NCBI RefSeq assembly: GCF_001297065.1
Contig: NZ_LHOX01000017.1
Location: forward strand, 1 to 64,000
Reading direction: 5' to 3'
DNA: 64,000 bases
Origin: Enterococcus sp. RIT-PI-f
Lineage (GTDB): Bacteria; Bacillota; Bacilli; Lactobacillales; Enterococcaceae
Shown: positions 1 to 8,468 of the stretch, piece after piece
Layout of the letters: each line of letters opens with the position of its first letter
Position numbering within the stretch: the first letter of the stretch is position 1
Notes under the pieces: generated by a model
What the model saw: the letters and a program-made list of their open reading frames with translations, nothing else
Databases searched by the model: none
What the model was told of the DNA's origin: nothing
Program-made: the position numbers and the translations under genes

Positions 1-1111
1 TCTTAGAGGAAAGCATTGTTATAGCGAAATAATTTTTACTGGTTTTTCGATAAAGCTTTCTTCCAAAAGATATTTTAATAATAACGAAACAAAAGATGTT
101 AAATAAAAGAAAGCTAAGCACTACTGCTAAAATATACATCTCTCGATTAATAGTTAGGATTGGGAAATTATATATTGTCTGATTCATGTCCATCACATAA
201 GGGATCGCTTGATGACCTAAACAAATTCCAACTAATAAAGCTATATTTACAATAAACAAGATATCTGTTAGATAATGGTTAGCAATCTCCTTGTTAGAAA
301 AACCTAAGTAAGATAAAGTTAATATATTCTTTTCTTCTTTTCTCTTTTCTTCTAGAAAATAAATTAGAATAAGTATAATTGTTATCACACAAAAAATACT
401 CACTATCAAAATAGAAAGCTGCTGTGGAGATTCGGCATCACCTAGAACTTGTTGGACGCGAGAATTATTTAATGTGTCTCGCAAAAAATGCGGGGAAAAT
501 TGATCGACAACTTCTTCCAAAGAAATATCTGAGCCATAAGCATAATACGATGTACTCCCATTTAAAAAGTATTTATTGAACGCTTCTTCTGATACATAAG
601 CAACACCAAAAGCTAAGGGATTAGGCTGCAAAACTAATTCACTCTTTTTGGTCATAACATAATCAGGGGAAATTGCTGTTCCAATAATTTCAAAAAGTTC
701 TCCCATTAGTTCTATCTCATTATGTAAAGACCATCCATTTGCCTGTAAATAATTTTTATCCAGCAAAATTTGTTTATCAGACGAAATATCTGCTCCAGTT
801 GTTACTTGATATTGATTTAAATGAGTGGTTTCTTTGAATACACGTAGGGTTTGATCATTTATTACAATGTCTCGGTAGACTATTTTCTCAACTCTTAAAT
901 CGTTATTGATCTGATCACTAATAAAGTATCCTTGCTCCAATCGGTTGGTTTTATTAAATTGGTGAAGTGAACTAAGAACACTACTAGTTCCAACAAAATA
1001 GCCTATAAACAGACTAGTAGTAATAGTAACTAAAATAAAAATGGCCAAAAGTTTTGGACCATTTTTTCTCATCCTACGAATAATTCTTTTACGTTGCTTA
1101 GTATTCACCAT
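1..1111 (-). CDS. FtsX/MacB-type ABC transporter permease (C-terminus beyond window)
   Basis: This is the membrane partner of the ATPase encoded just upstream; their ATG and TGA overlap by 7 nt. The frame stays open through 370 codons to the window edge, so the C-terminus is not seen. A cationic N-terminus (about residues 1-20) leads into one membrane segment. A roughly 190-residue predominantly extracytoplasmic region follows, and then three hydrophobic segments (about 225-255, 275-300, 318-350). This is the layout of the first half of ABC3/FtsX permeases that work with MacB-like ATPases. Such permeases export peptides or lipophilic molecules, or act as mechanotransmitters. The substrate cannot be read from the sequence. 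Its place in the AvrD/oxoamine-synthase cluster suggests export of the product or self-protection (inference). Confidence 0.8.
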   Translation of the reverse strand, partial: MVNTKQRKRIIRRMRKNGPKLLAIFILVTITTSLFIGYFVGTSSVLSSLHQFNKTNRLEQGYFISDQINNDLRVEKIVYRDIVINDQTLRVFKETTHLNQYQVTTGADISSDKQILLDKNYLQANGWSLHNEIELMGELFEIIGTAISPDYVMTKKSELVLQPNPLAFGVAYVSEEAFNKYFLNGSTSYYAYGSDISLEEVVDQFSPHFLRDTLNNSRVQQVLGDAESPQQLSILIVSIFCVITIILILIYFLEEKRKEEKNILTLSYLGFSNKEIANHYLTDILFIVNIALLVGICLGHQAIPYVMDMNQTIYNFPILTINREMYILAVVLSFLLFNIFCFVIIKISFGRKLYRKTSKNYFAITMLSSK

Positions 1112-1794
1112 GGAATTTCCTCCACAGATTTTGGTGTTTCATTAACAAAATAGCTTTTAATTGTACCATCGTGCAAAGTAATAACGCAATCTGAAAGCTG
1201 TTCAATTAAAGGGTTATGTGTCACCATTACAATGGTGACATTATTTTCTCTTACCACTTCCTTGAAAGTTTTTACCACTTCAATTGAAGATTTTGTGTCT
1301 AATGCGCCAGTCGGCTCATCACAGAAAATAACTTTACTCCCCTTTAATAAAGCTCTTAGGATAGCTGCTTTTTGTTGTTGTCCGCCAGAACATTCAGCTG
1401 GAAACTTGTACAAGATTTCTTCAATACCCCATTTTTGAATCAATCCTTCTATTTGTGGTGTTAATACATGTTCAAAAGCAATATTTTCAACGATCTTCAA
1501 ATCATCGATTAAGTTGTATTCTTGAAAAACAAAGCTCAACTGTTTTCTTCGAATTGCTAAATTGGCTTTCTCACTTAAATGTGATAATTTTTCACCAAAA
1601 AAAATGACCTCACCTGACGAAATTTTTTCAATTCCTGAAAGACATTTTAAGAAAGTTGTTTTTCCTGATCCAGATGGTCCAACAACTGTTGTCCATTTTC
1701 CTGTATCAATCTCACAAGTAATCCCATTAAGAACCGAATGATTATTTTCTTTAACTTCACCATAAAATTTATGCAGACTTTCCACTTGAATCAT
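1105..1794 (-). CDS. MacB-type ABC transporter ATP-binding protein (second of two)
   Basis: A 229-residue cytoplasmic ABC ATPase. It has Walker A (GPSGSGKTT, about residue 40), Q-loop (FQEYN), a variant signature (SGGQQQ, about 137), Walker B with catalytic Glu (VIFCDEPTGALD) and the H-loop (VTHN). The EPTGALD form is typical of MacB/LolD/BceA-like transporters, which pair with FtsX permeases; such a permease gene overlaps its 3' end. The start is preceded by a GGGGGA ribosome site. Its first 26 nt overlap the end of the methyltransferase gene, so the two are probably translationally coupled. It energises transport of an unknown substrate. It differs clearly in sequence from the ATPase at 6987-7688, so the cluster holds two distinct transporters. 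Confidence 0.92.
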   Translation of the reverse strand: MIQVESLHKFYGEVKENNHSVLNGITCEIDTGKWTTVVGPSGSGKTTFLKCLSGIEKISSGEVIFFGEKLSHLSEKANLAIRRKQLSFVFQEYNLIDDLKIVENIAFEHVLTPQIEGLIQKWGIEEILYKFPAECSGGQQQKAAILRALLKGSKVIFCDEPTGALDTKSSIEVVKTFKEVVRENNVTIVMVTHNPLIEQLSDCVITLHDGTIKSYFVNETPKSVEEIPW

Positions 1795-2974
1795 CCAATT
1801 CCCCCTTTCCTTTTTTTGATAGACAAAAATAGAATGAATAAAAATTATTATCGGCAGGATAGATTTGTCTAATACAGAAGCCTGTTTCTGAAAGAAGTAA
1901 AAGAAATTCAGGAAACCTTACTGCATTTTTAAAAACCATTAAACTTTCATTTAATAAAACTTCTGCATATAGAATATTTTGACTTATCGAAAATTTATAT
2001 TTATCAACGTAATTCCAATTAGAATATTGCTTTGCTATTTCAATTTGAATAGACTCTATGTGAGGAAAGTACTGACAAAATACTATTTGTCCCGAATCAT
2101 CTAGCAAATAATATAGTTTTTCAAATAAACCTTTTTGTTCTTTGTGAGAAAGATAAAATAGCATATAACTCATATTCACTAAATCAAATCTTTCATTCAA
2201 CTCAATGTCCATCACATCTCCTTGGATGATCCGAATATTGGGAAATTCACTGTATTTGTTTTTAATGTGCTCACAGACTATCTCTTGTTTTTCAATACCA
2301 ACAATATTTGTAAATCTATTATTAATTATGAAATAGTCTATAAAGTTTCCGTTTCCACAACCAACATCTAAAATTCTTTGTGATATGCAATCCTTAAGTG
2401 CTAAAGCATAGTTTTTTGAATTGAAAAGTGAAAATGCTTCTTCTCCAAGATCTGAATAGAAGTCATCTGATAGGGAGGCCTCTGTTTTATTTAATAATGA
2501 TATATTTTCCAATTCAATAATATATCTAATCAAAAATTTAATATATCTGCTAATAGGGGTTTTGAATAACTCCGGTTGACTTAATAAATCTTTTACATAA
2601 TGATAATCTTGCCAAATACTACTCAACTTTCTATTTTTACCTACATAGATTTCTTTTAATTTAATTCTCGAATAAATTTCGCTACTCTCCTCCAACATCT
2701 CCAGATTTCTTAGCAAGTCTAAATATGCATGATATATTCTGTTTTCTTTCAGTAAACTCAGATCAATCTCTGATCCTAGAATCTCATTCTCGTAAATTTT
2801 TATACACACTATACATATAAAATTTTTCATTCTTGCATATAATCCGTATTCAAACATATAGCGACCATTTATGTCATACTTTGACAAAAATTTTAATACT
2901 GCCGAAAATCTAGTAAATCTTTTACTTTTTAGTCTTTTATTACAATTATCAATTTGTTCTTGGGTAATCTCCAT
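1769..2974 (-). CDS. SAM-dependent methyltransferase with unassigned N-terminal region
   Basis: A 401-residue protein. The C-terminal half is a class I methyltransferase: motif I ILDVGCGNGNF near residue 200, an acidic residue after the second strand (IVGIEKQE), and VMDIE/FDLVNMSYMLFYL further on. The N-terminal 180 residues are rich in Lys, Leu and Ile and look alpha-helical; I do not recognise them. It lies 19 nt downstream of the ACP-oxoamine synthase gene and overlaps the following ATPase gene, so it probably tailors the product of that synthase by O-, N- or C-methylation (inference). No membrane segment or signal peptide is seen. Family membership is secure; the substrate is unknown. Confidence 0.8.
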   Translation of the reverse strand: MEITQEQIDNCNKRLKSKRFTRFSAVLKFLSKYDINGRYMFEYGLYARMKNFICIVCIKIYENEILGSEIDLSLLKENRIYHAYLDLLRNLEMLEESSEIYSRIKLKEIYVGKNRKLSSIWQDYHYVKDLLSQPELFKTPISRYIKFLIRYIIELENISLLNKTEASLSDDFYSDLGEEAFSLFNSKNYALALKDCISQRILDVGCGNGNFIDYFIINNRFTNIVGIEKQEIVCEHIKNKYSEFPNIRIIQGDVMDIELNERFDLVNMSYMLFYLSHKEQKGLFEKLYYLLDDSGQIVFCQYFPHIESIQIEIAKQYSNWNYVDKYKFSISQNILYAEVLLNESLMVFKNAVRFPEFLLLLSETGFCIRQIYPADNNFYSFYFCLSKKGKGELDDSSGKSA

Positions 2975-2993
2975 TAGTTATCTCCTGAAAGCC

Positions 2994-4451
2994 TTATTTA
3001 TTTTCAATACACAGTCTTTTTTTTACTATATCTATAGCATTTAATGTATGATTTATCTCATTTACAGTATGATCCGTACTCATGAAAAACCTTAACCTTG
3101 ATTCGTTTTCTTTTACAGCTGGATAGACAATCGGCATAACATTAATTCCTTGTTCGTATAGTAATTGATACGCTAAAAGGGTCTTAGAAGAATTTCCGAT
3201 TATCCATGGAATAATTGGGGTATCCTTACTTAATCCTGTGTCAATACCCAATTTTTTACAACCTTCTAAAAAAACAAATGAATTTTTTGCTAGTTTTTCT
3301 ATGAGATCATGGCTCTTCTCAAACACTTTTATTGATTCTAACGCTGCTGCAGTATTCGCAGGACTAATACCACAGCTAAACACAAATCCTCCCATGTTAT
3401 ATCTTAAATAATCTATAAAATCTTGACTTCCAGCTATGTAGCCACCACAACTACTTGCTGATTTACTCAGTGTCCCCATAAATATATCGATTTCTTCAGA
3501 AGATATACCATAATAACTAGCAACTCCACGACCATGATCCCCAATTGTTCCAAACGAATGCGCTTCATCCACCATTAAAATTGCATCAAACTTCTTTTTT
3601 ATTTTAATTAATTCTGGAAGATTGCATATATCACCATCCATGGAATATATCCCTTCAACAACTATCATTACTCTATTATATTTTCCTCTTAGCATTGACA
3701 ACTCTTTTTCAAGGCTTTTCATGTCATTATGCTTAAATGGTTTCCTTTTAGCTCCAGAAAATATTGCTCCTTGTACTATGCTATTATGCGCTAATGAATC
3801 GTGTAGAATTAGGTCTCCTTTTCTCATAATTGTTGTAATGACATTGATATTCGTTCCATGACCGCTTACTTGTACTAAAGCGTCATCTACTGCTAAAAAT
3901 GAGGCAATTTTCTTTTCTAATTTGCCATGCAAGCTAATCTCACCACAAAGCAACCTACTTCCAGAAACAGAAGTTCCATATTGTTCAATAGCTTGTTTAG
4001 CGCTACTTGCAACATCCGATTGCCCGTTTAATCCTAAATAATTATATGTTGAATAGTTTATATATTTTTTGTCATCAATAGAAATTACATTTTTAGCTAC
4101 ACTTTGATTTTGTTTAAAATATGGCACCTTTTCTTTCATCTGCTTATAATAAGTTGAAAAATTTCTAATTTCCTCAAAATCACTCAGTAGGCTGATTACC
4201 TTATTACTAGGCTCTTTCACTTCATAATCTAAGAGTTTAAATAATTCATTTACTGTGATATCACTTTTAAGCTTCTGAATCGAAAAACCTTCTAAGTTAA
4301 CACCTCCCACAGTATTTCGTATTGTCTGATATAAATCCATCATCATAATAGAGTCAAATCCCAAGTCGGCTACAAGATAAGAATCTTCTTCAAATTGTTC
4401 TTTTTCATAGCCAGAAATATCAGAAATAATAGTAATAATTTGTTTTCTCAT
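2994..4451 (-). CDS. Acyl-carrier-protein / alpha-oxoamine synthase fusion
   Basis: A 485-residue two-domain enzyme. Residues 1-80 form an acyl carrier domain with the phosphopantetheine motif GFDSI (Ser34). Residues 90-480 form a PLP fold type I alpha-oxoamine synthase (the KBL, BioF, SPT and CqsA family). Visible are YLGL, SGSRLLCG, the DEAHSFG motif that contacts PLP, and the GTLSKS motif with the Schiff-base Lys near residue 330. Family enzymes condense an acyl thioester with an amino acid, with loss of CO2, to give an aminoketone. The fused ACP suggests an ACP-bound acyl donor rather than acyl-CoA, as in PigH-type enzymes of prodiginine pathways. It is probably the carbon-skeleton-forming enzyme of the cluster. 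The RBS is GGGGA, 6-7 nt before ATG. Biotin or heme synthesis is unlikely because no partner genes are present. Confidence 0.88.
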   Translation of the reverse strand: MRKQIITIISDISGYEKEQFEEDSYLVADLGFDSIMMMDLYQTIRNTVGGVNLEGFSIQKLKSDITVNELFKLLDYEVKEPSNKVISLLSDFEEIRNFSTYYKQMKEKVPYFKQNQSVAKNVISIDDKKYINYSTYNYLGLNGQSDVASSAKQAIEQYGTSVSGSRLLCGEISLHGKLEKKIASFLAVDDALVQVSGHGTNINVITTIMRKGDLILHDSLAHNSIVQGAIFSGAKRKPFKHNDMKSLEKELSMLRGKYNRVMIVVEGIYSMDGDICNLPELIKIKKKFDAILMVDEAHSFGTIGDHGRGVASYYGISSEEIDIFMGTLSKSASSCGGYIAGSQDFIDYLRYNMGGFVFSCGISPANTAAALESIKVFEKSHDLIEKLAKNSFVFLEGCKKLGIDTGLSKDTPIIPWIIGNSSKTLLAYQLLYEQGINVMPIVYPAVKENESRLRFFMSTDHTVNEINHTLNAIDIVKKRLCIENK

Positions 4452-4562
4452 AGTTAAATCCCCTTTAAATACATCGTCTATCTTTAATATCTGTAAATTA
4501 TATACTTAGAAAAATTGACATATAGTAGGAACTTTTCACTTCAAAAAATCAGCTAATAATAA

Positions 4563-4664
4563 CTACTCACTCTTTTGAACTTTAATCCAACACTTCTCTT
4601 TGCTTAGCAAAGTAAACTTTCCGATCAAAACTAACCCAGCTATGATCATAATTTTTAATTTCAT
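4563..4664 (-). CDS. Small 33-residue ORF with strong RBS inside the biosynthetic cluster
   Basis: The ORF starts MKLKIMIIAGLVLIG and ends KCWIKVQKSE. A strong Shine-Dalgarno (GGAGG) lies 6 nt before its ATG, in the otherwise empty 265-nt gap between the FtsX permease and the ACP-oxoamine synthase. It has a short basic start, a hydrophobic stretch of about 12 residues, and a polar tail with one Cys-Trp pair. I do not recognise it. It could be a small membrane protein, a secreted peptide or precursor, or a leader peptide controlling the synthase gene. The good ribosome site and its position support translation; length alone does not. Confidence 0.5.
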   Translation of the reverse strand: MKLKIMIIAGLVLIGKFTLLSKEKCWIKVQKSE

Positions 4665-4716
4665 ATACAATTCCTCCAAATTTTTCTGGTTGCCCCATAT
4701 AAATTAAAACCTTAAA

Positions 4717-6990
4717 CTAATCAATATTTTTTAATGCCTCGACCAAATCTATTTTTTTAATTCGTTGACTAACAAAAATTGTTGTACTTAAAGAGCAAAT
4801 CCATACAATAGAAGTAGCAATCAACACATTAGGTAGGTAAATATATGGCTGATAATCAATATGAATAGTTGAAAATGTTTGAACGTACTGTGTTAGAAAC
4901 CAACTCCCTGCTGGAATACCTACGCACCAGCCAATGAGGGTTGTGAAGATGTTTTCGATCATTGTGATTCTTCTTAACTCCCTATTCGTCATACCTAGCA
5001 CATTCAATGTCGTATAGTCCCGCATACGTTCAACAAAATTTAAAGTGCCTAAATTATATAAAACGACAACAACTAATAATATTGCAAAAGCAATAATCAT
5101 CGAAAAAATACCTTGTAAGCTTTCCACAAAATCATAGGCATTTTGTTTTTGATCTGCAATTGAAATTGTTGAAACAATATCAGTGTTTTCTTCAACCTCT
5201 GAGAAATCTAACAAGCGATCTATTAATAGTGTTTGAGGTTTGAAACTTCCTCCTGCCTTTTCCCAAGTCTCTTTAAAAATGTATGCTCCTTGATTTGTTT
5301 CACTTGAAATAATTCCCGTAACTTCAAATGTAAAGGAATGTTCATGGAAGGCCGGATAGACAGAAACAGTATCCCCTTTTTTAATTTTTGCTCTTTCAGC
5401 AAAACCCTCAGTTACATAAAAACCGCCAACAGAAATTAAATCACCATCGGTTGTTTGCATATGGATAAATTCCCCCTCTTCAATTACCATCAAAAGGCGA
5501 TTATAGCCATCATCTGGTGAAAATCGACTAGGTATCGTTTGTATCCATTGCCCAAATAGCTCACTTTTAAGGGTCCGGTAGTTGCTTGTGTTAATCCTTT
5601 GTTCGTATGTGAAATCTTGCGTATAAGCTTTTTCAACTAAATAATTGATTGATGTTGGCATACCCAAACCCGCAGTTATTAGCATCATGCCTCCAGCAAC
5701 CCCAATAATTCCCATTAAAATGCGTATTTTATTTATTGCCGCATCTCTGATTCCCCAACGATTTTCATAATTTAGCTTGCTCCAAATATAATCGGACCGC
5801 TCAAGGAATGTACGTGAACCTTTTTTTTCACTCGTTCCTCTGAGAAAGTGCACAGGCAAACTTATTCTAGCTTCACGTGAAGCTAAAAATGCTGATGATA
5901 CACAGACAAGTAGTACAAGACCACAGATAACCAGAGAAAAATAATTATATGAAATTTTCCAATGAGGCAACGACAACATATTCTTTTGTGTTTCTAACAC
6001 AAAACTCGATAGCATGGGAGCAATCACCAATCCGCAAGTAATACCAATTCCACCAACGAGTAAGCCAAAACTACTATAATGGAAGCCAATCTTTTGACTA
6101 GAAAATCCCAAGGCTTGTAAAACTGCAATTTCTTTCGTTTGAGTTTCAATAAGTCTTTTTATTGTTGTGTACATTGCCAAAATAGCCAGTAAAATAAATA
6201 TAAATGAGAACATATAAGAAAGATTTCTTATCTGATTCACCCTTCCTAACGCTTCTGATACTTCACTGAGTGTAGACCGATTGTAGTAACCTCCATGCCG
6301 TTCTCCCATAATCGACTCAGCACTGAGTCGGACATCCTCGCTATCTCCAATGATTTCAATTACACCTGGTAGACCTGACAAATCAAGAGTTTCTTCCCAA
6401 GTTGCTAGTGAGATAAGTCCATAACCAACCTCTTCATTATTAGGTGCAATAAATTCTTGGGTTCCTGTGAAATAAATTTTATCTGTTGAAAGAATAAATC
6501 CTTCAACAACCAAAACCACCTCTCTATTTCCTAACATTACACGTAGCTCTTGATTTAATTGTAGATCGTTTGCTTCTGCATATCCTTTGTTTATCCATAT
6601 TCCACCAACTTGTTTATGAAATGTTTTCCCACGAACAATATATGGTGATGAAGGTGAATTTTCATCATAAGTACTAAGTGAGAGCGAGCGCTGCATAGCA
6701 TTATTTGAAATATCTTTCACATCAATAATATGTTTTGCATACACAGTCTGTACCCCTGAAATATTTTCAAAAGCCTTTATATCTGCATCACTAAATCCAG
6801 TGCTATAAACCCAAGCGTCTGCCAAACCATTTTCTGATATAAAATTTGTTAAACTAACATCCAGACCTCCCCAAACCCCCTGTAAACCTACAAATACTAA
6901 TATGCTGAGAAACGCCATCAAAAAAACAGAAAAAAACTGCAATCCATTTTTTCTAAGATCACGCAACAGCTTTAAATTTAAGTATTTCAC
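4717..6990 (-). CDS. FtsX/MacB-type ABC transporter permease (full length)
   Basis: A 757-residue ABC3-type permease, made of two FtsX-like repeats. A membrane segment at about 17-38 is followed by a large outer domain. Three to four membrane segments lie around 255-385. A second repeat begins near 425, with another outer domain (470-610) and three terminal membrane segments (about 625-750). The start is GTG, overlapping the ATPase stop (GTGA), which indicates tight coupling. The family exports peptides, lipids or hydrophobic small molecules. Together with the ATPase at 6987-7688 it forms the first transporter of the cluster, and may export the product or act as an immunity pump (inference). 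Confidence 0.9.
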   Translation of the reverse strand: MKYLNLKLLRDLRKNGLQFFSVFLMAFLSILVFVGLQGVWGGLDVSLTNFISENGLADAWVYSTGFSDADIKAFENISGVQTVYAKHIIDVKDISNNAMQRSLSLSTYDENSPSSPYIVRGKTFHKQVGGIWINKGYAEANDLQLNQELRVMLGNREVVLVVEGFILSTDKIYFTGTQEFIAPNNEEVGYGLISLATWEETLDLSGLPGVIEIIGDSEDVRLSAESIMGERHGGYYNRSTLSEVSEALGRVNQIRNLSYMFSFIFILLAILAMYTTIKRLIETQTKEIAVLQALGFSSQKIGFHYSSFGLLVGGIGITCGLVIAPMLSSFVLETQKNMLSLPHWKISYNYFSLVICGLVLLVCVSSAFLASREARISLPVHFLRGTSEKKGSRTFLERSDYIWSKLNYENRWGIRDAAINKIRILMGIIGVAGGMMLITAGLGMPTSINYLVEKAYTQDFTYEQRINTSNYRTLKSELFGQWIQTIPSRFSPDDGYNRLLMVIEEGEFIHMQTTDGDLISVGGFYVTEGFAERAKIKKGDTVSVYPAFHEHSFTFEVTGIISSETNQGAYIFKETWEKAGGSFKPQTLLIDRLLDFSEVEENTDIVSTISIADQKQNAYDFVESLQGIFSMIIAFAILLVVVVLYNLGTLNFVERMRDYTTLNVLGMTNRELRRITMIENIFTTLIGWCVGIPAGSWFLTQYVQTFSTIHIDYQPYIYLPNVLIATSIVWICSLSTTIFVSQRIKKIDLVEALKNID

Positions 6991-7688
6991 ACTGCCCCCT
7001 CCTGTTTCAGCCTTTGAGGTGGATCATTCTTAACAACGGACACAACTTTTCCATCGTGTAATCGAATCACTTTATCTGCCATCTTGGCAAATTCTGCATT
7101 ATGTGTAACCATGACAACAGCTCTGTCTAATTTTTCTGAAGCTTGCTTTAACAAAAGTAAAATCTTATTTCCTGTGTAAGAGTCTAATGCACCCGTTGGC
7201 TCATCACATAGCAATAAATGAGGCTCTTTCGCTAATGCTCGTGCAATCGAAACTCTTTGCATTTCACCACCAGATAATTGGCTTGGAAAGTTGAACTTTC
7301 GATGGTTTAATCCAACTTCATTTAAGTAATAGTCCGCCTTCATTTTAGTATGTGTAAGCTGTGCTGCAATCCCAACATTCTCTAATGCGGTCAAACTGGG
7401 AATCAAATTATAGAACTGGAAGACAAAGCCAACAGTTTCCCGACGAAATGTGCATAACTCCTCTTTAGAAAGTTGGCTAATTTCTCTATCATCCACTAAT
7501 AACGCACCCTGGCTAGGTTGATCCATCCCACCTAATATATTTAATAGCGTACTTTTTCCTGATCCAGACGGTCCAAGAATTATCGTAAATTCACCTTTTT
7601 CTATTGTTACACTCACATTGTTTAGCGCAATAATTTTTTGAGATTGCTCCCCATAAAACTTACTAACATTTTTTAATTCAATCATCAT
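6987..7688 (-). CDS. MacB/LolD-type ABC transporter ATP-binding protein
   Basis: A 233-residue ABC ATPase with Walker A GPSGSGKST, Q-loop FQFYN, signature LSGGE, Walker B LLLCDEPTGALD and H-loop VTHN. The sequence is typical of the LolD/MacB subfamily that pairs with FtsX-fold permeases, and such a permease gene follows with a 4-nt overlap. The start ATG has GGAG 4-5 nt upstream and lies 6 nt after the P-loop kinase-like gene, so four genes (AvrD-like, kinase-like, ATPase, permease) form one compact transcription unit. The transported substrate is unknown. Confidence 0.93.
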   Translation of the reverse strand: MMIELKNVSKFYGEQSQKIIALNNVSVTIEKGEFTIILGPSGSGKSTLLNILGGMDQPSQGALLVDDREISQLSKEELCTFRRETVGFVFQFYNLIPSLTALENVGIAAQLTHTKMKADYYLNEVGLNHRKFNFPSQLSGGEMQRVSIARALAKEPHLLLCDEPTGALDSYTGNKILLLLKQASEKLDRAVVMVTHNAEFAKMADKVIRLHDGKVVSVVKNDPPQRLKQEGAV

Positions 7689-7694
7689 TTTCTC

Positions 7695-8468
7695 CTAGAA
7701 TTCTGTCATAATCTTAATCTTCTCTTTTACTGTTGGTTCACTATATTGTTCGATAATTTTCTTTGACACAGATTCTCGATTCTCTTTGATTCTCAATTCG
7801 GCTAATAAAACCGCCTCTTTAATAGGCATAACTAGCGGTAGTTGGTAATGATCAACAATTTGCATTACTCTACTTTCCTGATTCCCAGTAATGAAACAGG
7901 GTTCTAAATGAATCGCTTGAAATGAATCAATTAAATGTTGATCTGATAATTGTCTATACCGCTCTGAAACAGGACGATGTCCATCTGAATCCATTTCAAA
8001 TTCAATAGGAAGATGAGCAACATCTGTGTACCATTCTTTGGCGTGTAGATTTACAACCTGTCCATATGCTGTCATATATTTTCTGAAAAATCGGCGTGAT
8101 GGAAATCCCAAAACAGCTTTGACTAGTTGGTGAACAATAGCTGCTCCAGGATTTATACCGATTTTCATTCTTACTGTGCCATAAATCCACTCATTCAATA
8201 CTGAACCATCAGAAATAAAGCTTCTTCCTTCACCATATGCGATTGATTCTGCTCGAACTCTTTCCTCCATCCTTTTTAATCCGAGAGCCATCAGTTCTGT
8301 TGCTGACATATCTTGGAAACGTCTGCTAGGATATAAAGTTGTCAATATCTCTCTTGCAGATAAAGCATTAATCAGAGGAATCCCAGTTGCTATCGACAAC
8401 GCGGTAGCTGTTGTTGTTTTACCAGTTGAATAAGTTCCTGAAATAACTAATCTTATTTCTCTATCCAT
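7695..8468 (-). CDS. P-loop NTPase, AAA_28/small-molecule-kinase-like
   Basis: A 257-residue soluble protein that opens with a Walker A loop (SGTYSTGKTT, residues 10-19). A FISDGSVLNEW segment near residue 85 resembles the acidic strand of nucleoside or metabolite kinases and AAA_28 proteins. An Arg/Lys-rich lid-like region (about 115-135, FPSRRFFRKY) follows. The start overlaps the AvrD-like gene by 8 nt, implying coupled translation. In context I infer that it phosphorylates an intermediate or the product, or acts as a resistance kinase; this is not shown by the sequence. No homologue of known function is recognised with certainty. Confidence 0.7.
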   Translation of the reverse strand: MDREIRLVISGTYSTGKTTTATALSIATGIPLINALSAREILTTLYPSRRFQDMSATELMALGLKRMEERVRAESIAYGEGRSFISDGSVLNEWIYGTVRMKIGINPGAAIVHQLVKAVLGFPSRRFFRKYMTAYGQVVNLHAKEWYTDVAHLPIEFEMDSDGHRPVSERYRQLSDQHLIDSFQAIHLEPCFITGNQESRVMQIVDHYQLPLVMPIKEAVLLAELRIKENRESVSKKIIEQYSEPTVKEKIKIMTEF

